Assembly (NCBI RefSeq): GCF_000238295.3
Contig: NZ_AHCD03000044.1
Coordinates: 434,001 to 498,000, forward strand
Reading direction: 5' to 3'
Source of the DNA: Pseudoalteromonas rubra
GTDB lineage: Bacteria > Pseudomonadota > Gammaproteobacteria > Enterobacterales > Alteromonadaceae
Length of the DNA: 64,000 nucleotides
The first letter of the stretch is position 1; each line of letters opens with the position of its first letter. The notes under the pieces are model-generated. The model saw only the letters and a list, made by a program, of their open reading frames with translations, had not been told where the DNA came from and searched no databases. Shown here piece by piece: positions 17,837-26,278 of this stretch. The position numbers and the translations under genes were made by a program.

Positions 17837-19084
17837 TTACTTTAAAACATCACTAATAGCGCTGTAATCTTGGTAGTACGCCATGTTGTCTGCTTCGTAA
17901 TCGATGCAGTAAGTGCCTTCCGGATTACGTTCACAGTAATCGACCAGATCGGCAAACAGGTTGGCATTTGCCCGGCTTGCAGATTCAATTGCTGACAGTT
18001 TATTTTGTTGCTCTCTGGTAAACTGAGCTTCATAGTAACGCTGCAGGTTTTTTGCCCGGCGATACGTCAGGCGCTCTTCAATCCAGCGTGCAGTGAGTTC
18101 TTTGACTACCAGCTTGGTCATGTAGTTGGTGGCCTGATAACCATCTTGAGGGATCAGTTGTTGCAGGCCCGCTCCAGAGTCCAGATATTTAGCGACATAG
18201 GTATCTGTGATGTTGTAATCATCTAAATAATCGAACTGGTGCAAGTAGTCTGTTTTTAAGTAATGAACTGCGGATTCAAACAAGTTGAAACAAGGCTCTG
18301 GATTGAGCAAAGTGCAGCGCATGATCCCGTTTGGAATAATCTGCAGCAGACGGTTTGGATCTCCACCACTTTGAAAGCCACTGATGGTAATTTTGACTGA
18401 CCGACGTTTTTCATCATCCAGCTTTTGCAGCTCGCCATCTACGCTGACTTTGCCAATCCAGTCCACGCTCAGGTAGCCGCCAATGGTGCGTTTGTCGGTT
18501 TCGTTTCGGTAATCGATCTTCATGTTGATCACGACATTTGAGCCGTAGGCAAAGCCTTGTACGAAACCATCCCCCAGGTTTTTGGCTTTATCGCCAGGGT
18601 AGGCAGTAGCAAGATCTAACGCCGCCTGTGTGGGCTGATACCCGGCATCAGAAGCGGGCATCAGGATCCGTGATTTAGGCTTAATGGATGAATAGACGGT
18701 ATAAGTGCCCGTATATTTGTCGGCGCTGATGTCCTTAGCATAGTTTGCACCTGCATCAACGCGTATGGCTGGAAACTTAAACCCGATATCCACTTTACCA
18801 TCAATCAATTTTAGCGCTTGTTCATAACCAAGGTCGACGCCAACACGAAAGTCAATATTGGTATTGCCCAGATGCTCAACTGTTTGCCCATCAACTGACT
18901 TTAATCCAAGTAAAATATTGCCTTTACTTTGAAAGGCGCTGCCGAGTGGCGCGAGGTCGACGGCACTCGATGTTGCAGCCTGGCTCTGTGCTTCACTGAG
19001 CTGTGCGGGTATCATTTGAGGAGCCGCAAGCGCTGGTAAAGCTGTACATGCCAATATGGCTTGAATGAGTTTTGCATAATTCAT
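17837..19084 (-). CDS. Unit A gene 3: secreted Cys-rich protein, putative pore-forming-like paralogue 1
   Basis: The start at 19084 (415 residues) is preferred to the ATG 15 bases upstream, because GGAGAGA then stands 7 bases ahead and the signal peptide begins at MNYAKLIQAILAC. The core reads FRVGVDLGYEQALKLIDGKVD, a Tyr/Thr-rich stretch (YTGTYTVYSS), GFVQGFAYGSNVVINMKIDY, GGYLSVDW, then GGDPNRLL, CTLLNPEPCFNLF and a C-terminal CERNPEGTYC. These blocks occur in the same order in gene 5 and, more loosely, gene 6, so all three are paralogues. A pore-forming role by analogy with MACPF/CDC-like proteins is inference; no lytic signature can be proven by eye. A strong intercistronic hairpin lies directly ahead of its ribosome binding site. 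Confidence 0.6.
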   Translation of the reverse strand: MNYAKLIQAILACTALPALAAPQMIPAQLSEAQSQAATSSAVDLAPLGSAFQSKGNILLGLKSVDGQTVEHLGNTNIDFRVGVDLGYEQALKLIDGKVDIGFKFPAIRVDAGANYAKDISADKYTGTYTVYSSIKPKSRILMPASDAGYQPTQAALDLATAYPGDKAKNLGDGFVQGFAYGSNVVINMKIDYRNETDKRTIGGYLSVDWIGKVSVDGELQKLDDEKRRSVKITISGFQSGGDPNRLLQIIPNGIMRCTLLNPEPCFNLFESAVHYLKTDYLHQFDYLDDYNITDTYVAKYLDSGAGLQQLIPQDGYQATNYMTKLVVKELTARWIEERLTYRRAKNLQRYYEAQFTREQQNKLSAIESASRANANLFADLVDYCERNPEGTYCIDYEADNMAYYQDYSAISDVLK

Positions 19085-19100
19085 ATTTGGTCTCTCCATG

Positions 19101-19120
19101 GGAGGCCCTTGCGGGCCTCC
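19101..19120 (-). promoter_or_regulatory. Intercistronic GC hairpin between unit A genes 2 and 3
   Basis: GGAGGCCC pairs with GGGCCTCC around a TTGC loop, within the 49-base gap between the Hint gene and gene 3 and directly before its ribosome binding site. There is no U-tract, so it is more likely an mRNA processing or stability element than a terminator. The unit B counterpart (29900-29918) has A-T in place of the outer G-C pair. Confidence 0.75.
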
Positions 19121-19133
19121 TGTCGCTTAGTCC

Positions 19134-21230
19134 TTAGTTTTTAAGGCTGTTCAAATAATCCTGATGCCATGCTTCAGGGAGGTTATTGAGTACATCCTGG
19201 GTCGTCACTTCACTGTCTGAAAACTCATTGTCGGTCTGCATGGCTAAGTCACCCACCTGCAGGCCATTTGCAAACATGGTAAAGGTTTCACCCGTGACAT
19301 GTTTTTCGTCTGTGTCGGTGCGCTTGAGTTTCAGGTTGTAGACGTTGTCGTTGTATTTCACTTCTTCGACATCTGTAACCATCTCCACGCCACTTTGAGT
19401 GCGGATTTGGTCGCCTTTTTTCACTTTATTGGCCCACGTTGACAGGCCTGAAACTGTAACTACCGGGTGTGATTCGGTCAGCAATAGGGTTTTTCCTGAG
19501 GCGGTCGTCAGCTGGACCATAGGGATGGCTTCTACACCCACTGAAATGTCTTCTATTTCAAGCGGAATATGCTGTTCTGGTGCGAACTGGCTGGCTCCCA
19601 GCACGGTATCGCCCACACTGAGCTGCTCGATCGGTACCTGCTTACCGTTGGCAAGCATGATTAATGAGCCTTTAGCCAGACAGCTGTAGACCACTTGCAT
19701 TGGTGGATGTTCGACGCTTACCCAGTTGGTATAATCCGGCAATTTTGAGCTGCCTGTGATATAGGTGTAGTGACGGATTAAGGAGCGAGGCCCACGTTTG
19801 TGTTCTACTTCGACTGCCAGGTTCATGATCCAATGTGCATCCTGGTAGCGGCCATATAACGTGGCGTCTCCAAATACGCCCGAGTTTCTGGGAATATCCC
19901 ATGAGATACGGGTATATGGATAGTCACGTTTGTCTATGGTTTTAACCCCTTTTTCCAGGGTTATATACCTCGAAAACAAATTAGTGTCATCAGCGCCTTT
20001 GTACTCATCGCCAATCCGCGAGGCGCCCCCACCTTCGCGAGTCTGAATAAAAATGTCAGAACCATATTTGATACCTGTGGGCTTTTCGACAATAGGCTTG
20101 TTATTTTTATCAACAACCAGTTTTGTGGTTCCTTTGATAGTCCCTTTATCCGTTACTTCGTTATACTCGACCGCTAGCTGATGAAAATCAGGTGTGTAAA
20201 TTTTCGTCACTTCCCCAAAAACTTCACGATGACCTTTGAATGGGATCAATAATTTCAAATCTTCATTGGGCGTACCCGGGTCGTACTTGGCGTCGTAATC
20301 ACAGTCACCATAGTCACGGTTCAGGCAGATTTTAATCCGGTTAGTTGCGGGCTTTGTTGTACTAATCTCTTTGGTATCCTTAGGGTGAATAATTTCAGTT
20401 TCCAAAATAGCTTGGCCAGCGCGGGCATACCCTGGCGGCATCACAGTGCTGGAGGTGGTTGTGCCGGCCTGAGCGCCGGGAGCTTGTGTGGCTGTATCTG
20501 ATGTTTTATAAATTCCAAGCTCAGCTAATAAGGTTTCTGGAGAGTATTCGATCACAGAGTGACGGTTTTCTGTTTTAGTTTCGCCATTGGGGCCCTCATA
20601 GGACACGATGACATATGCATCAGCAAAAATGCGCTCTGAGTTGACCAGCTTGGGAAGCACATCGTTCATTTTACCCAATGACGCCACACTGACTCGCTTT
20701 TGAGGTGCATCTGAGGTGCCCTGGCCAAAGTATTCGGTGAAGCTGGGCATGACCAGCTCCTCACCCTTTTCATTAAACAAGGTCAGGTCAATCAGGGTGT
20801 AGTACGTGGTGCTGATCTCACTGTTTACGGCGGTTATTGCCAGAAATTCCTGACCGTCTTCTTGCGTGATTGAACGAATGCCCATGTGCTTGAGAAACGA
20901 ACAGACTTTGCCAGTGCTACAGTTCGATTCTGACGGCTGCTCTTGCGCCATGATATCTGCTGTCGGAGCATGCATTGCGCTCAGAGTGGGCATTGCGCTG
21001 AATGCATTCTGATTAATGGTTTGTCGCATTGAGCGAAATAAGAATGGGCGGTTTTTTTCAGTGATACCATGTCTGGCCAAACGTTGCTTGGCTTGATCAA
21101 GCTCTCCGAGTTGCTGAAATTCAGCAATATGCTGAGGGTAGTTTTCAGTGTTTGAAGCAATTGGCGCTGACAAAGAAGCAAAAGAAGCTCCTCCCAGTGC
21201 AGCGGCAACTGCAAGGCTTACCAGTTTCAT
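19134..21230 (-). CDS. Unit A gene 2: secreted protein with C-terminal Hint (intein/hedgehog-type) domain
   Basis: A 698-residue protein with a GGAAGATT ribosome binding site and a signal peptide (AVAAALGGASFASLSA). Residues about 25-515 form an unrecognised secreted region with a GEELVMPSFTEYFGQG block and an IQTREGGGASRIGD motif. The Hint domain begins at Cys517 (YSCLAKGSLI, then LSVGDTVLGA) and includes the block-B motif TESH with His588. It ends as FTMFANGLQVGDLAMQ, where true inteins would have a terminal His-Asn. A conserved tail of about 30 residues (NEFSDSEVTT...YLNSL) follows. Hint domains catalyse N-S acyl shift and self-cleavage at their first Cys; here that would release the N-terminal 516 residues or attach them to a nucleophile. 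Lack of the terminal His-Asn argues against splicing. Likely self-processing, unproven. Confidence 0.82.
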   Translation of the reverse strand: MKLVSLAVAAALGGASFASLSAPIASNTENYPQHIAEFQQLGELDQAKQRLARHGITEKNRPFLFRSMRQTINQNAFSAMPTLSAMHAPTADIMAQEQPSESNCSTGKVCSFLKHMGIRSITQEDGQEFLAITAVNSEISTTYYTLIDLTLFNEKGEELVMPSFTEYFGQGTSDAPQKRVSVASLGKMNDVLPKLVNSERIFADAYVIVSYEGPNGETKTENRHSVIEYSPETLLAELGIYKTSDTATQAPGAQAGTTTSSTVMPPGYARAGQAILETEIIHPKDTKEISTTKPATNRIKICLNRDYGDCDYDAKYDPGTPNEDLKLLIPFKGHREVFGEVTKIYTPDFHQLAVEYNEVTDKGTIKGTTKLVVDKNNKPIVEKPTGIKYGSDIFIQTREGGGASRIGDEYKGADDTNLFSRYITLEKGVKTIDKRDYPYTRISWDIPRNSGVFGDATLYGRYQDAHWIMNLAVEVEHKRGPRSLIRHYTYITGSSKLPDYTNWVSVEHPPMQVVYSCLAKGSLIMLANGKQVPIEQLSVGDTVLGASQFAPEQHIPLEIEDISVGVEAIPMVQLTTASGKTLLLTESHPVVTVSGLSTWANKVKKGDQIRTQSGVEMVTDVEEVKYNDNVYNLKLKRTDTDEKHVTGETFTMFANGLQVGDLAMQTDNEFSDSEVTTQDVLNNLPEAWHQDYLNSLKN

Positions 21231-21260
21231 ACAATCTTCCTTTTAAATTTTAATAAAAAG

Positions 21261-21300
21261 GCTCGTAGGCAGGAGGATCCCTACCTAGCTAACTGCGAGC
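21261..21300 (-). terminator. Intrinsic terminator or attenuator between the protease and Hint genes of unit A
   Basis: On the transcribed strand GCTCG and CGAGC close a two-part stem with inner arms TAGGTAGG and CCTGCCTA (one G-U pair), followed directly by CTTTTTATT. It lies in the 82-base gap downstream of the protease stop (21313) and upstream of the Hint gene (21230). The structure has an exact counterpart in unit B (32011-32051). It probably reduces read-through, letting the protease be made in excess or separately. Confidence 0.8.
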
Positions 21301-21312
21301 ACAAAGTGGTCA

Positions 21313-24300
21313 TTACTTTTTGGTAATTGTGAATTGAATGTCTTCAACTTCTCCATAAGTGAAGGATTTACAAGCATCCTGCTTTAGGGGGTATTGAGGG
21401 TTTTCCTCAAATTTTGCTCTCAGAGTGAATGTTTTGTCTTCGTCTACTCTGGGTAAACGGAACAGTCTGCTGGCAGTAACACGGCAGTATTCTTTACCGT
21501 CAGGTTTATACTCGCAGTCCGTTTTATAGTAATCGTAGCTGTAATCGTTCATGGCATAATGCCCTTCGGGCTTGCTGAACTTTCCGTCGTGATCTTTATC
21601 CAGCCAGATGGTGAAACGAGCACCAATTTGATTGTTGCCATACAGACTGTCTATGGTAGAGCGTGGCAATAAATTGGTCGATCCCACGACTTTTATCGTT
21701 CTGTTGCCTACATGAGAAAAACCACTCGATGCCGTGAGTGTATATCCGGTTGCATTGAAACCTGAAGCTTCAGTAACTGTATGTAATACAGTGCCAAAGT
21801 AATTGAAAGTTAACTTGTCGATATAAAATGCGTCTGCATTAGCGGGCTCAGTAATTTGAGCAGGGCAACTGGATACAGGTTGCAAAGTGAGTGTCTGAGT
21901 TGCGGAGTCACTGTCACTGCCATCCTGATAACGGGTCGTGAGTGATACAGTGAATGTACCGCCGTCCTGTGGAAATTGAATGATTGGGTTTTCATCATTA
22001 CTGGTTTGATTGTTAAAGCCAAAATTCCAGCGGTAGACAGGCTGTTTAACTTGATTTACTGTGCTGTTGTTTGTGAACTTTACCCGGTTATCGTCGAGCA
22101 ACTGATAGCTAAAGTCGGCAACCACAGGCAGGTTTGGCGCGTCTGCGTCTATCATCAGGTCTATCACCTGGCCATCATCGACGACACCACAGCTATCTAT
22201 AAAAGAGTACTTTACGTCTGAAATAGCAACGCGCATCAGGCCTATGCCCTGCGGAATGTTGTCGTTTAGGGCAAAGGTGGCGGTGTTGCCTGAGATAGTC
22301 GTATTGCCGACTAGCTTTTCAGTGTAGTCAAACTGCCCATTTTTGTTGATGTCATATAGTATCGTCAGTTTTTTCCCGCTCAGGTCTTTGTCAAAGGTCA
22401 GGTTGTAGCTGCGCTTGCTGGCCAAAGGTATACGGCTGTCAACCAGGGAGGTGTAGTCGCCTGTTGTTAACAGGGTAGCGTGATCTGCGACCTTCAGGCT
22501 GTTTGTGTGTACCTTTGATGTATTCAGATAGGGAGGGCAACTGACATTGGCTGGCCGGCTGAAGAAGTGGCGATATGCTGAACGTGTGCCTTCTCCGGTG
22601 AGTTCGACAGTGATGGCTGCTCTGGTCAGCGTGCCGTCTGGCACCTGATGTGCTTGTTGCAGGAACGGGTAGATTGGCTGGTTACTGCCCTGGTGCCATT
22701 CACTGCTGGTGCCATCGCCCCATTGTGCGCTAATTTTTTCAATTGAATCAATGTTCAGGTGGCTGATGTCGTAGCTTATTTCGTTATAACTGACTCGAGT
22801 ATTGGCTTCTAAAGTCGAGAGGCTGCTGTCTGCGACTATGCCGACACCGAGTAATACATCTGTGACATCGTCTTTGCGCTGTATGGCGCTTTTATTACTG
22901 ATGTTAATGTGGGGCGCCTGTGCAACCACACAATAACCGAATTCGTCCAGGCTCATGTTTGAAAACATACAGCCAGACGTGTTCGCGCGCAGGAACACTT
23001 TAAAGGCATCCTGAATTGACCATCCCTTAGTTTTTACCAGTTCATAGAATGCTTTACGTAGTACTCCCCCGTTGGCATGCGGGGTTTTGGCGAGTGAAAA
23101 GTCAGAGGCATGATCGATACTGGTGCCGTCCCAAGAGGGAAGTTCATAGAAACGAGCGGCCTTATCTTCATATATCGCGCCCCATCCAAACCACCATTTA
23201 CGGTTTTGGTTGTACTGACCGGGTTGTTCATTAAATTGTTTTGTAAAGGCTTCTGACTGTGTGTACGTACCGCCGGCATTGCTTTGAAAGTAGTCTAATA
23301 CGGCAATGGCTGCGAGATCGGAAAAACCTTCATTAATGGCCCCGTCAACGCCTTCTGGCCCAATGCCGGCATTCCAGCTCGTAATAGCATGGGCAATCTC
23401 GTGTGCAGCAATGCCCAAAGTGGCTTGAGAATAAAAATAGAACCCATCGCCAGAACCATAGTTGACATATTCACCATCCCAGAAAGCCATGTTGGGACCG
23501 TGAATGGTGTTACTATGCACTTTTTGCTTGAGAGGTTTGATGCAGTATCCACTCCAGACACAATCTGAAGACTGTGACGGATAGAGGTGAGCGAGCTGCT
23601 TGTGAAAGTACTGCATAACCAGACCAGCATTAAAATGTGCCTCGGTAGCTGGGTCGTAGCTGAACCAAGTGTAAAAGTTATCATCTACCGCAACACTATC
23701 GAAGTTTTCATTGTTACTACCGCATGCGTAAGACACGGCCTGGGTGTCGTTGTTTCTGGCGTCAAAAGTGGTCAGGTAAGGATTCTCCAGTCGACAAATA
23801 TCCTGTTCTTTTTTTACGACTAGCGGATAACCATCGAATTGCGCAAAGATTGCACCTGGGTCCTTGTCTGAGAACATCAATCGTTCCCCAATCGGGGTGT
23901 ACTCATCAAAGCGGTATGCGGTACAGGCTTGCATGCTCTCTGGTCGTGGTGAATAACAAATAGCACCGAGCTTATCGTTTCCTCCTATTCCACCTCCGGC
24001 AACATAATCATTCAGATTCGGTGACGTGAAAAATGAAACAGATGATTGACGTCGAACCAGAGTGCCCTGACTGTTGTCGAGGATAACTTGCTCTTTAAGT
24101 CCGTTGTGGCGGACCTGTAGGACTGTCACGCTCAGGAGCTGGCCCTGAGTTAGCAGGTAAGCTTTTGAAGTACTGTCAATCTCTGGCTGCCTGCCTGCAT
24201 AGAGCTCGGACGCTATTCGCAGCAGGTCAATGTTATGTTGCGAAGCAATATCCACAAGCTGAACGGAACCACTGAGTAATTTCCCCATACTCTGGATGAT

Positions 24301-24603
24301 CTCGCCTTGTTGATTTCGTACAACGACTAACCGACTGTCCAGTACAGGCACGCCCTGAAAGTAAGCTTGATAGTGCTCATATCGTGGGTGCTCTCCGATC
24401 ACTTTTTCCAATTGATAGGATAGCCCGGTATTTGAATGTACTGACACTACCGACGCGCCAGGCGCCTCGGCATGCACAGTGGTCGGAAGTTTCGTCCATA
24501 GGTGCTGCTGATTGAGAAGCGCATGTGATTCGATCGAGGCTGATGCTTGTGTACTGCATAACATAATCGAACCGGCGCCGAGTAAAGTACCAAGGCGTTT
24601 CAT
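21313..24603 (-). CDS. Unit A gene 1: secreted thermolysin-type (M4) metalloprotease with PKD and GEVED domains
   Basis: A 1096-residue protein with a signal peptide ending near residue 23 (STQASA). The propeptide (about 24-195) has FTP/PepSY-like blocks (YEHYQAYFQGVPVLDSRLVV). The catalytic domain carries HEIAH with His401, Glu402 and His405, and Glu425 in INEGFSD, exactly the spacing of thermolysin His142-Glu143-His146-Glu166. The transition-state His is His509 in HANGGVLRKAFY. After it come a region with a degenerate GEVED-like end (about 700-830), a PKD domain (about 835-915, YRWNFGFNN) and a true GEVED domain ending YGEVEDIQFTITKK. It is unusually long for M4 because of the appended domains. 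A sigma-70-like promoter lies 62 bases upstream. It may mature the other secreted products of the unit, which is inference. Confidence 0.92.
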   Translation of the reverse strand: MKRLGTLLGAGSIMLCSTQASASIESHALLNQQHLWTKLPTTVHAEAPGASVVSVHSNTGLSYQLEKVIGEHPRYEHYQAYFQGVPVLDSRLVVVRNQQGEIIQSMGKLLSGSVQLVDIASQHNIDLLRIASELYAGRQPEIDSTSKAYLLTQGQLLSVTVLQVRHNGLKEQVILDNSQGTLVRRQSSVSFFTSPNLNDYVAGGGIGGNDKLGAICYSPRPESMQACTAYRFDEYTPIGERLMFSDKDPGAIFAQFDGYPLVVKKEQDICRLENPYLTTFDARNNDTQAVSYACGSNNENFDSVAVDDNFYTWFSYDPATEAHFNAGLVMQYFHKQLAHLYPSQSSDCVWSGYCIKPLKQKVHSNTIHGPNMAFWDGEYVNYGSGDGFYFYSQATLGIAAHEIAHAITSWNAGIGPEGVDGAINEGFSDLAAIAVLDYFQSNAGGTYTQSEAFTKQFNEQPGQYNQNRKWWFGWGAIYEDKAARFYELPSWDGTSIDHASDFSLAKTPHANGGVLRKAFYELVKTKGWSIQDAFKVFLRANTSGCMFSNMSLDEFGYCVVAQAPHINISNKSAIQRKDDVTDVLLGVGIVADSSLSTLEANTRVSYNEISYDISHLNIDSIEKISAQWGDGTSSEWHQGSNQPIYPFLQQAHQVPDGTLTRAAITVELTGEGTRSAYRHFFSRPANVSCPPYLNTSKVHTNSLKVADHATLLTTGDYTSLVDSRIPLASKRSYNLTFDKDLSGKKLTILYDINKNGQFDYTEKLVGNTTISGNTATFALNDNIPQGIGLMRVAISDVKYSFIDSCGVVDDGQVIDLMIDADAPNLPVVADFSYQLLDDNRVKFTNNSTVNQVKQPVYRWNFGFNNQTSNDENPIIQFPQDGGTFTVSLTTRYQDGSDSDSATQTLTLQPVSSCPAQITEPANADAFYIDKLTFNYFGTVLHTVTEASGFNATGYTLTASSGFSHVGNRTIKVVGSTNLLPRSTIDSLYGNNQIGARFTIWLDKDHDGKFSKPEGHYAMNDYSYDYYKTDCEYKPDGKEYCRVTASRLFRLPRVDEDKTFTLRAKFEENPQYPLKQDACKSFTYGEVEDIQFTITKK

Positions 24604-24664
24604 AAAATCGTCCTTATTTGTTGCAAAAAGTTAATTTTTTACGTGGGCTATTTTGTGTTCGATT

Positions 24665-24693
24665 AGTATATGAGCTAAATCTATTTTTGATAA
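24665..24693 (-). promoter_or_regulatory. Predicted sigma-70 promoter of unit A
   Basis: On the minus strand TTATCA (-35), a 17-base spacer and TATACT (-10), with the -10 ending 62 bases before the protease start codon. The identical TATACT sits 64 bases before the paralogous gene in unit B (35439-35444), supporting function. Confidence 0.55.
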
Positions 24694-25105
24694 AGTACAT
24701 TTAGTGTTCCACTCGGGGGGGTGTGCTGGTTCAAAATAGGGTGTAAATATGAATTATTCTCTGAATGTTGGTTTTTATATTTTGTTGATTTTAAATGGTT
24801 AAAATTTTTTCTCTGTTTTCGTTGCGACATTTACGTATGTAAGGGAGTGTGATCTGCTCGTATTAGCATTATCCGGGAGATTGATGGTGGTGATTTGAAT
24901 GTTAATTAATTTTTTTATATGAAACATTGTTTATTTTGTTTTTGTATTTAATTGGTTTTTATTGCTTAGATGAACTATCAGTGTTGTACTCCATTAGTTG
25001 ATTGTTCATTTGGCAAAAAGGTCTGTATCAGGGAAAGTTGTAATTAAGCAGATTGAACGATAGCTTGATCAAGGGGGAGGTTGGCCAAGAAGTCCGGGCT
25101 TGAAA

Positions 25106-25128
25106 AGTGGCCAGGTCAGTTAGCCACT
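25106..25128 (-). terminator. Stem-loop downstream of unit B
   Basis: AGTGGC/GCCACT stem, 23 bases past the stop of gene 6 of unit B, matching the stronger AAGTGGCTAA/TTAGCCACTT stem after unit A. It is a weak terminator by itself (six pairs). Confidence 0.45.
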
Positions 25129-25150
25129 CAGGTGTATTTAAAAAGGAGAG

Positions 25151-26218
25151 TCAGGGACCACACTGACTTAACCAGGGGGATGCCAGACAGGTCTGACGTA
25201 GTATCCCGGCATCATTGAGGGCTATTTGAGCTGCCTCAAACTGCGCTTCCAGTGCAGGCTTTTCAGCGTCCGTAGCGACGCTTAGAAAGGCTTTAGTGCG
25301 CTCCAGGTGCCTGACTGCTTCACCATACTGATGCTCAGCCCATCGCCAGGTCGCTTCATACAGGGTATTGCTCATCACTGATTGCCAGTCTGCACCGCCG
25401 TAGTGGCCGGAATCCTGATAGCTTTTCACCACAAAACTGCGGGGAACTTTATCCAGATCGGCTAGATCGAGCATCAAGCCGTTCGGGTCGAAACTGTAGG
25501 CCACCAGGCTTTCCAGGGTTTGCAAACAAGGGGTGATGTTGCCGCCCCGGCAGTAGGTAGGTTGCTCATTAAGTTGTTGTTGCAGTTTGGCAGGCAGCGG
25601 GCCATTGGAATTGACATCGACGCTGAATACCGCATTTTCGGCATATTTTTCGATTTCTTTGACTTTGGTAATGGTTTTTTTAAAGAACAACAAACGTATC
25701 TTTATTTTGATGACAAATCGCTTGTAGTCTTCTTCTGTTCTAAAGTGCAGCCGGGTGTTGACGAACAGGTCGCGCCCATAGTTGACCTGATAAACAAAGT
25801 GGCTGCCACAGTCCTTCAGGTCTACGCCCGATTTTACCTGGCGGTTTTCTAAGGTACTGTAGCCTTCGTCAAACTTAAGGTGCAATTGCGACGTTAATGT
25901 GCGTTGATCCGTCGCGTTTCGGTGAGTCATTGAGGTAGATACACTGCCGGCGATGATAAACAAATTAACGCCGCCATGTACCTCTCCAAACGTGCGACGC
26001 TTGATAAAGGTTTCATCGACGCGCTGGAAGTAATCCAGGCTGCCACTTTGCTCTGAGTGCTGCACTGGTGTGCCTTGCAGACAAGCATGGCTCACCTTGT
26101 GCATGGTAGGATCAAATGCTCTGCCAAGATCATTTGCTCCGACTTGTTCACTGTAATAAATTTGGCCATGCGCTGCGAAAGTACAGCTCAGCGCCAGGAT
26201 CGTTAAATAGCTTTTCAT
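25151..26218 (-). CDS. Unit B gene 6: secreted Cys-rich protein, putative pore-forming-like paralogue 3
   Basis: 355 residues, the same length as its unit A partner (14352-15419) and very similar throughout. The start at 26218 is set by the same GGGAGCGGAT ribosome binding site and signal peptide (MKSYLTILALSCTFA); the in-frame upstream ATG would translate the conserved hairpin. It retains CGSHFVYQVNYGRDLFVNT, TPCLQTLESLV and the C-terminal CLASPWLSQC, so every Cys in these shared blocks is kept. Differences from unit A are scattered conservative substitutions, as expected if both copies are under selection. Its function is as uncertain as that of its partner. Confidence 0.6.
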   Translation of the reverse strand: MKSYLTILALSCTFAAHGQIYYSEQVGANDLGRAFDPTMHKVSHACLQGTPVQHSEQSGSLDYFQRVDETFIKRRTFGEVHGGVNLFIIAGSVSTSMTHRNATDQRTLTSQLHLKFDEGYSTLENRQVKSGVDLKDCGSHFVYQVNYGRDLFVNTRLHFRTEEDYKRFVIKIKIRLLFFKKTITKVKEIEKYAENAVFSVDVNSNGPLPAKLQQQLNEQPTYCRGGNITPCLQTLESLVAYSFDPNGLMLDLADLDKVPRSFVVKSYQDSGHYGGADWQSVMSNTLYEATWRWAEHQYGEAVRHLERTKAFLSVATDAEKPALEAQFEAAQIALNDAGILRQTCLASPWLSQCGP

Positions 26219-26236
26219 ATCCGCTCCCTGAATAGA

Positions 26237-26266
26237 AATCGCAATGTGCATAAGCACATTGCGATT
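26237..26266 (-). promoter_or_regulatory. Intercistronic RNA hairpin upstream of unit B gene 6
   Basis: A perfect 13-pair stem (AATCGCAATGTGC on the transcribed strand with GCACATTGCGATT) around a four-base loop, in the same place as 15438-15467 in unit A. The upper stem differs in sequence but still pairs, and a G-U pair in unit A is an A-U pair here. Confidence 0.75.
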
Positions 26267-26278
26267 AAGTATGGCAGG

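Larger units (their letters stand above)
14352..24693 (-). repeat. Unit A of a tandemly duplicated six-gene secretion cluster
   Basis: The six genes from the M4 protease (24603) to the last Cys-rich protein (14352), with promoter and downstream stem-loop, recur in the same order, orientation and spacing at 25151-35467. The products are clearly homologous gene by gene but diverged at many positions, so the duplication is not recent. No transposase, integrase or long flanking direct repeat was seen at the borders. Confidence 0.9.
24604..25150. other. Inter-unit spacer containing the unit A promoter
   Basis: About 545 AT-rich bases between units A and B. It contains the promoter of unit A at its left end and the downstream stem-loop of unit B at its right end (25106-25128). 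No ORF is supported. A run of G (CGGGGGGG) lies near 24714-24721. Confidence 0.6.

Noticed and set aside
19134..19682. Hint region as a splicing intein
   Set aside because: No terminal His-Asn followed by Cys/Ser/Thr, no endonuclease, and no C-extein; a Hint self-processing domain fits better.
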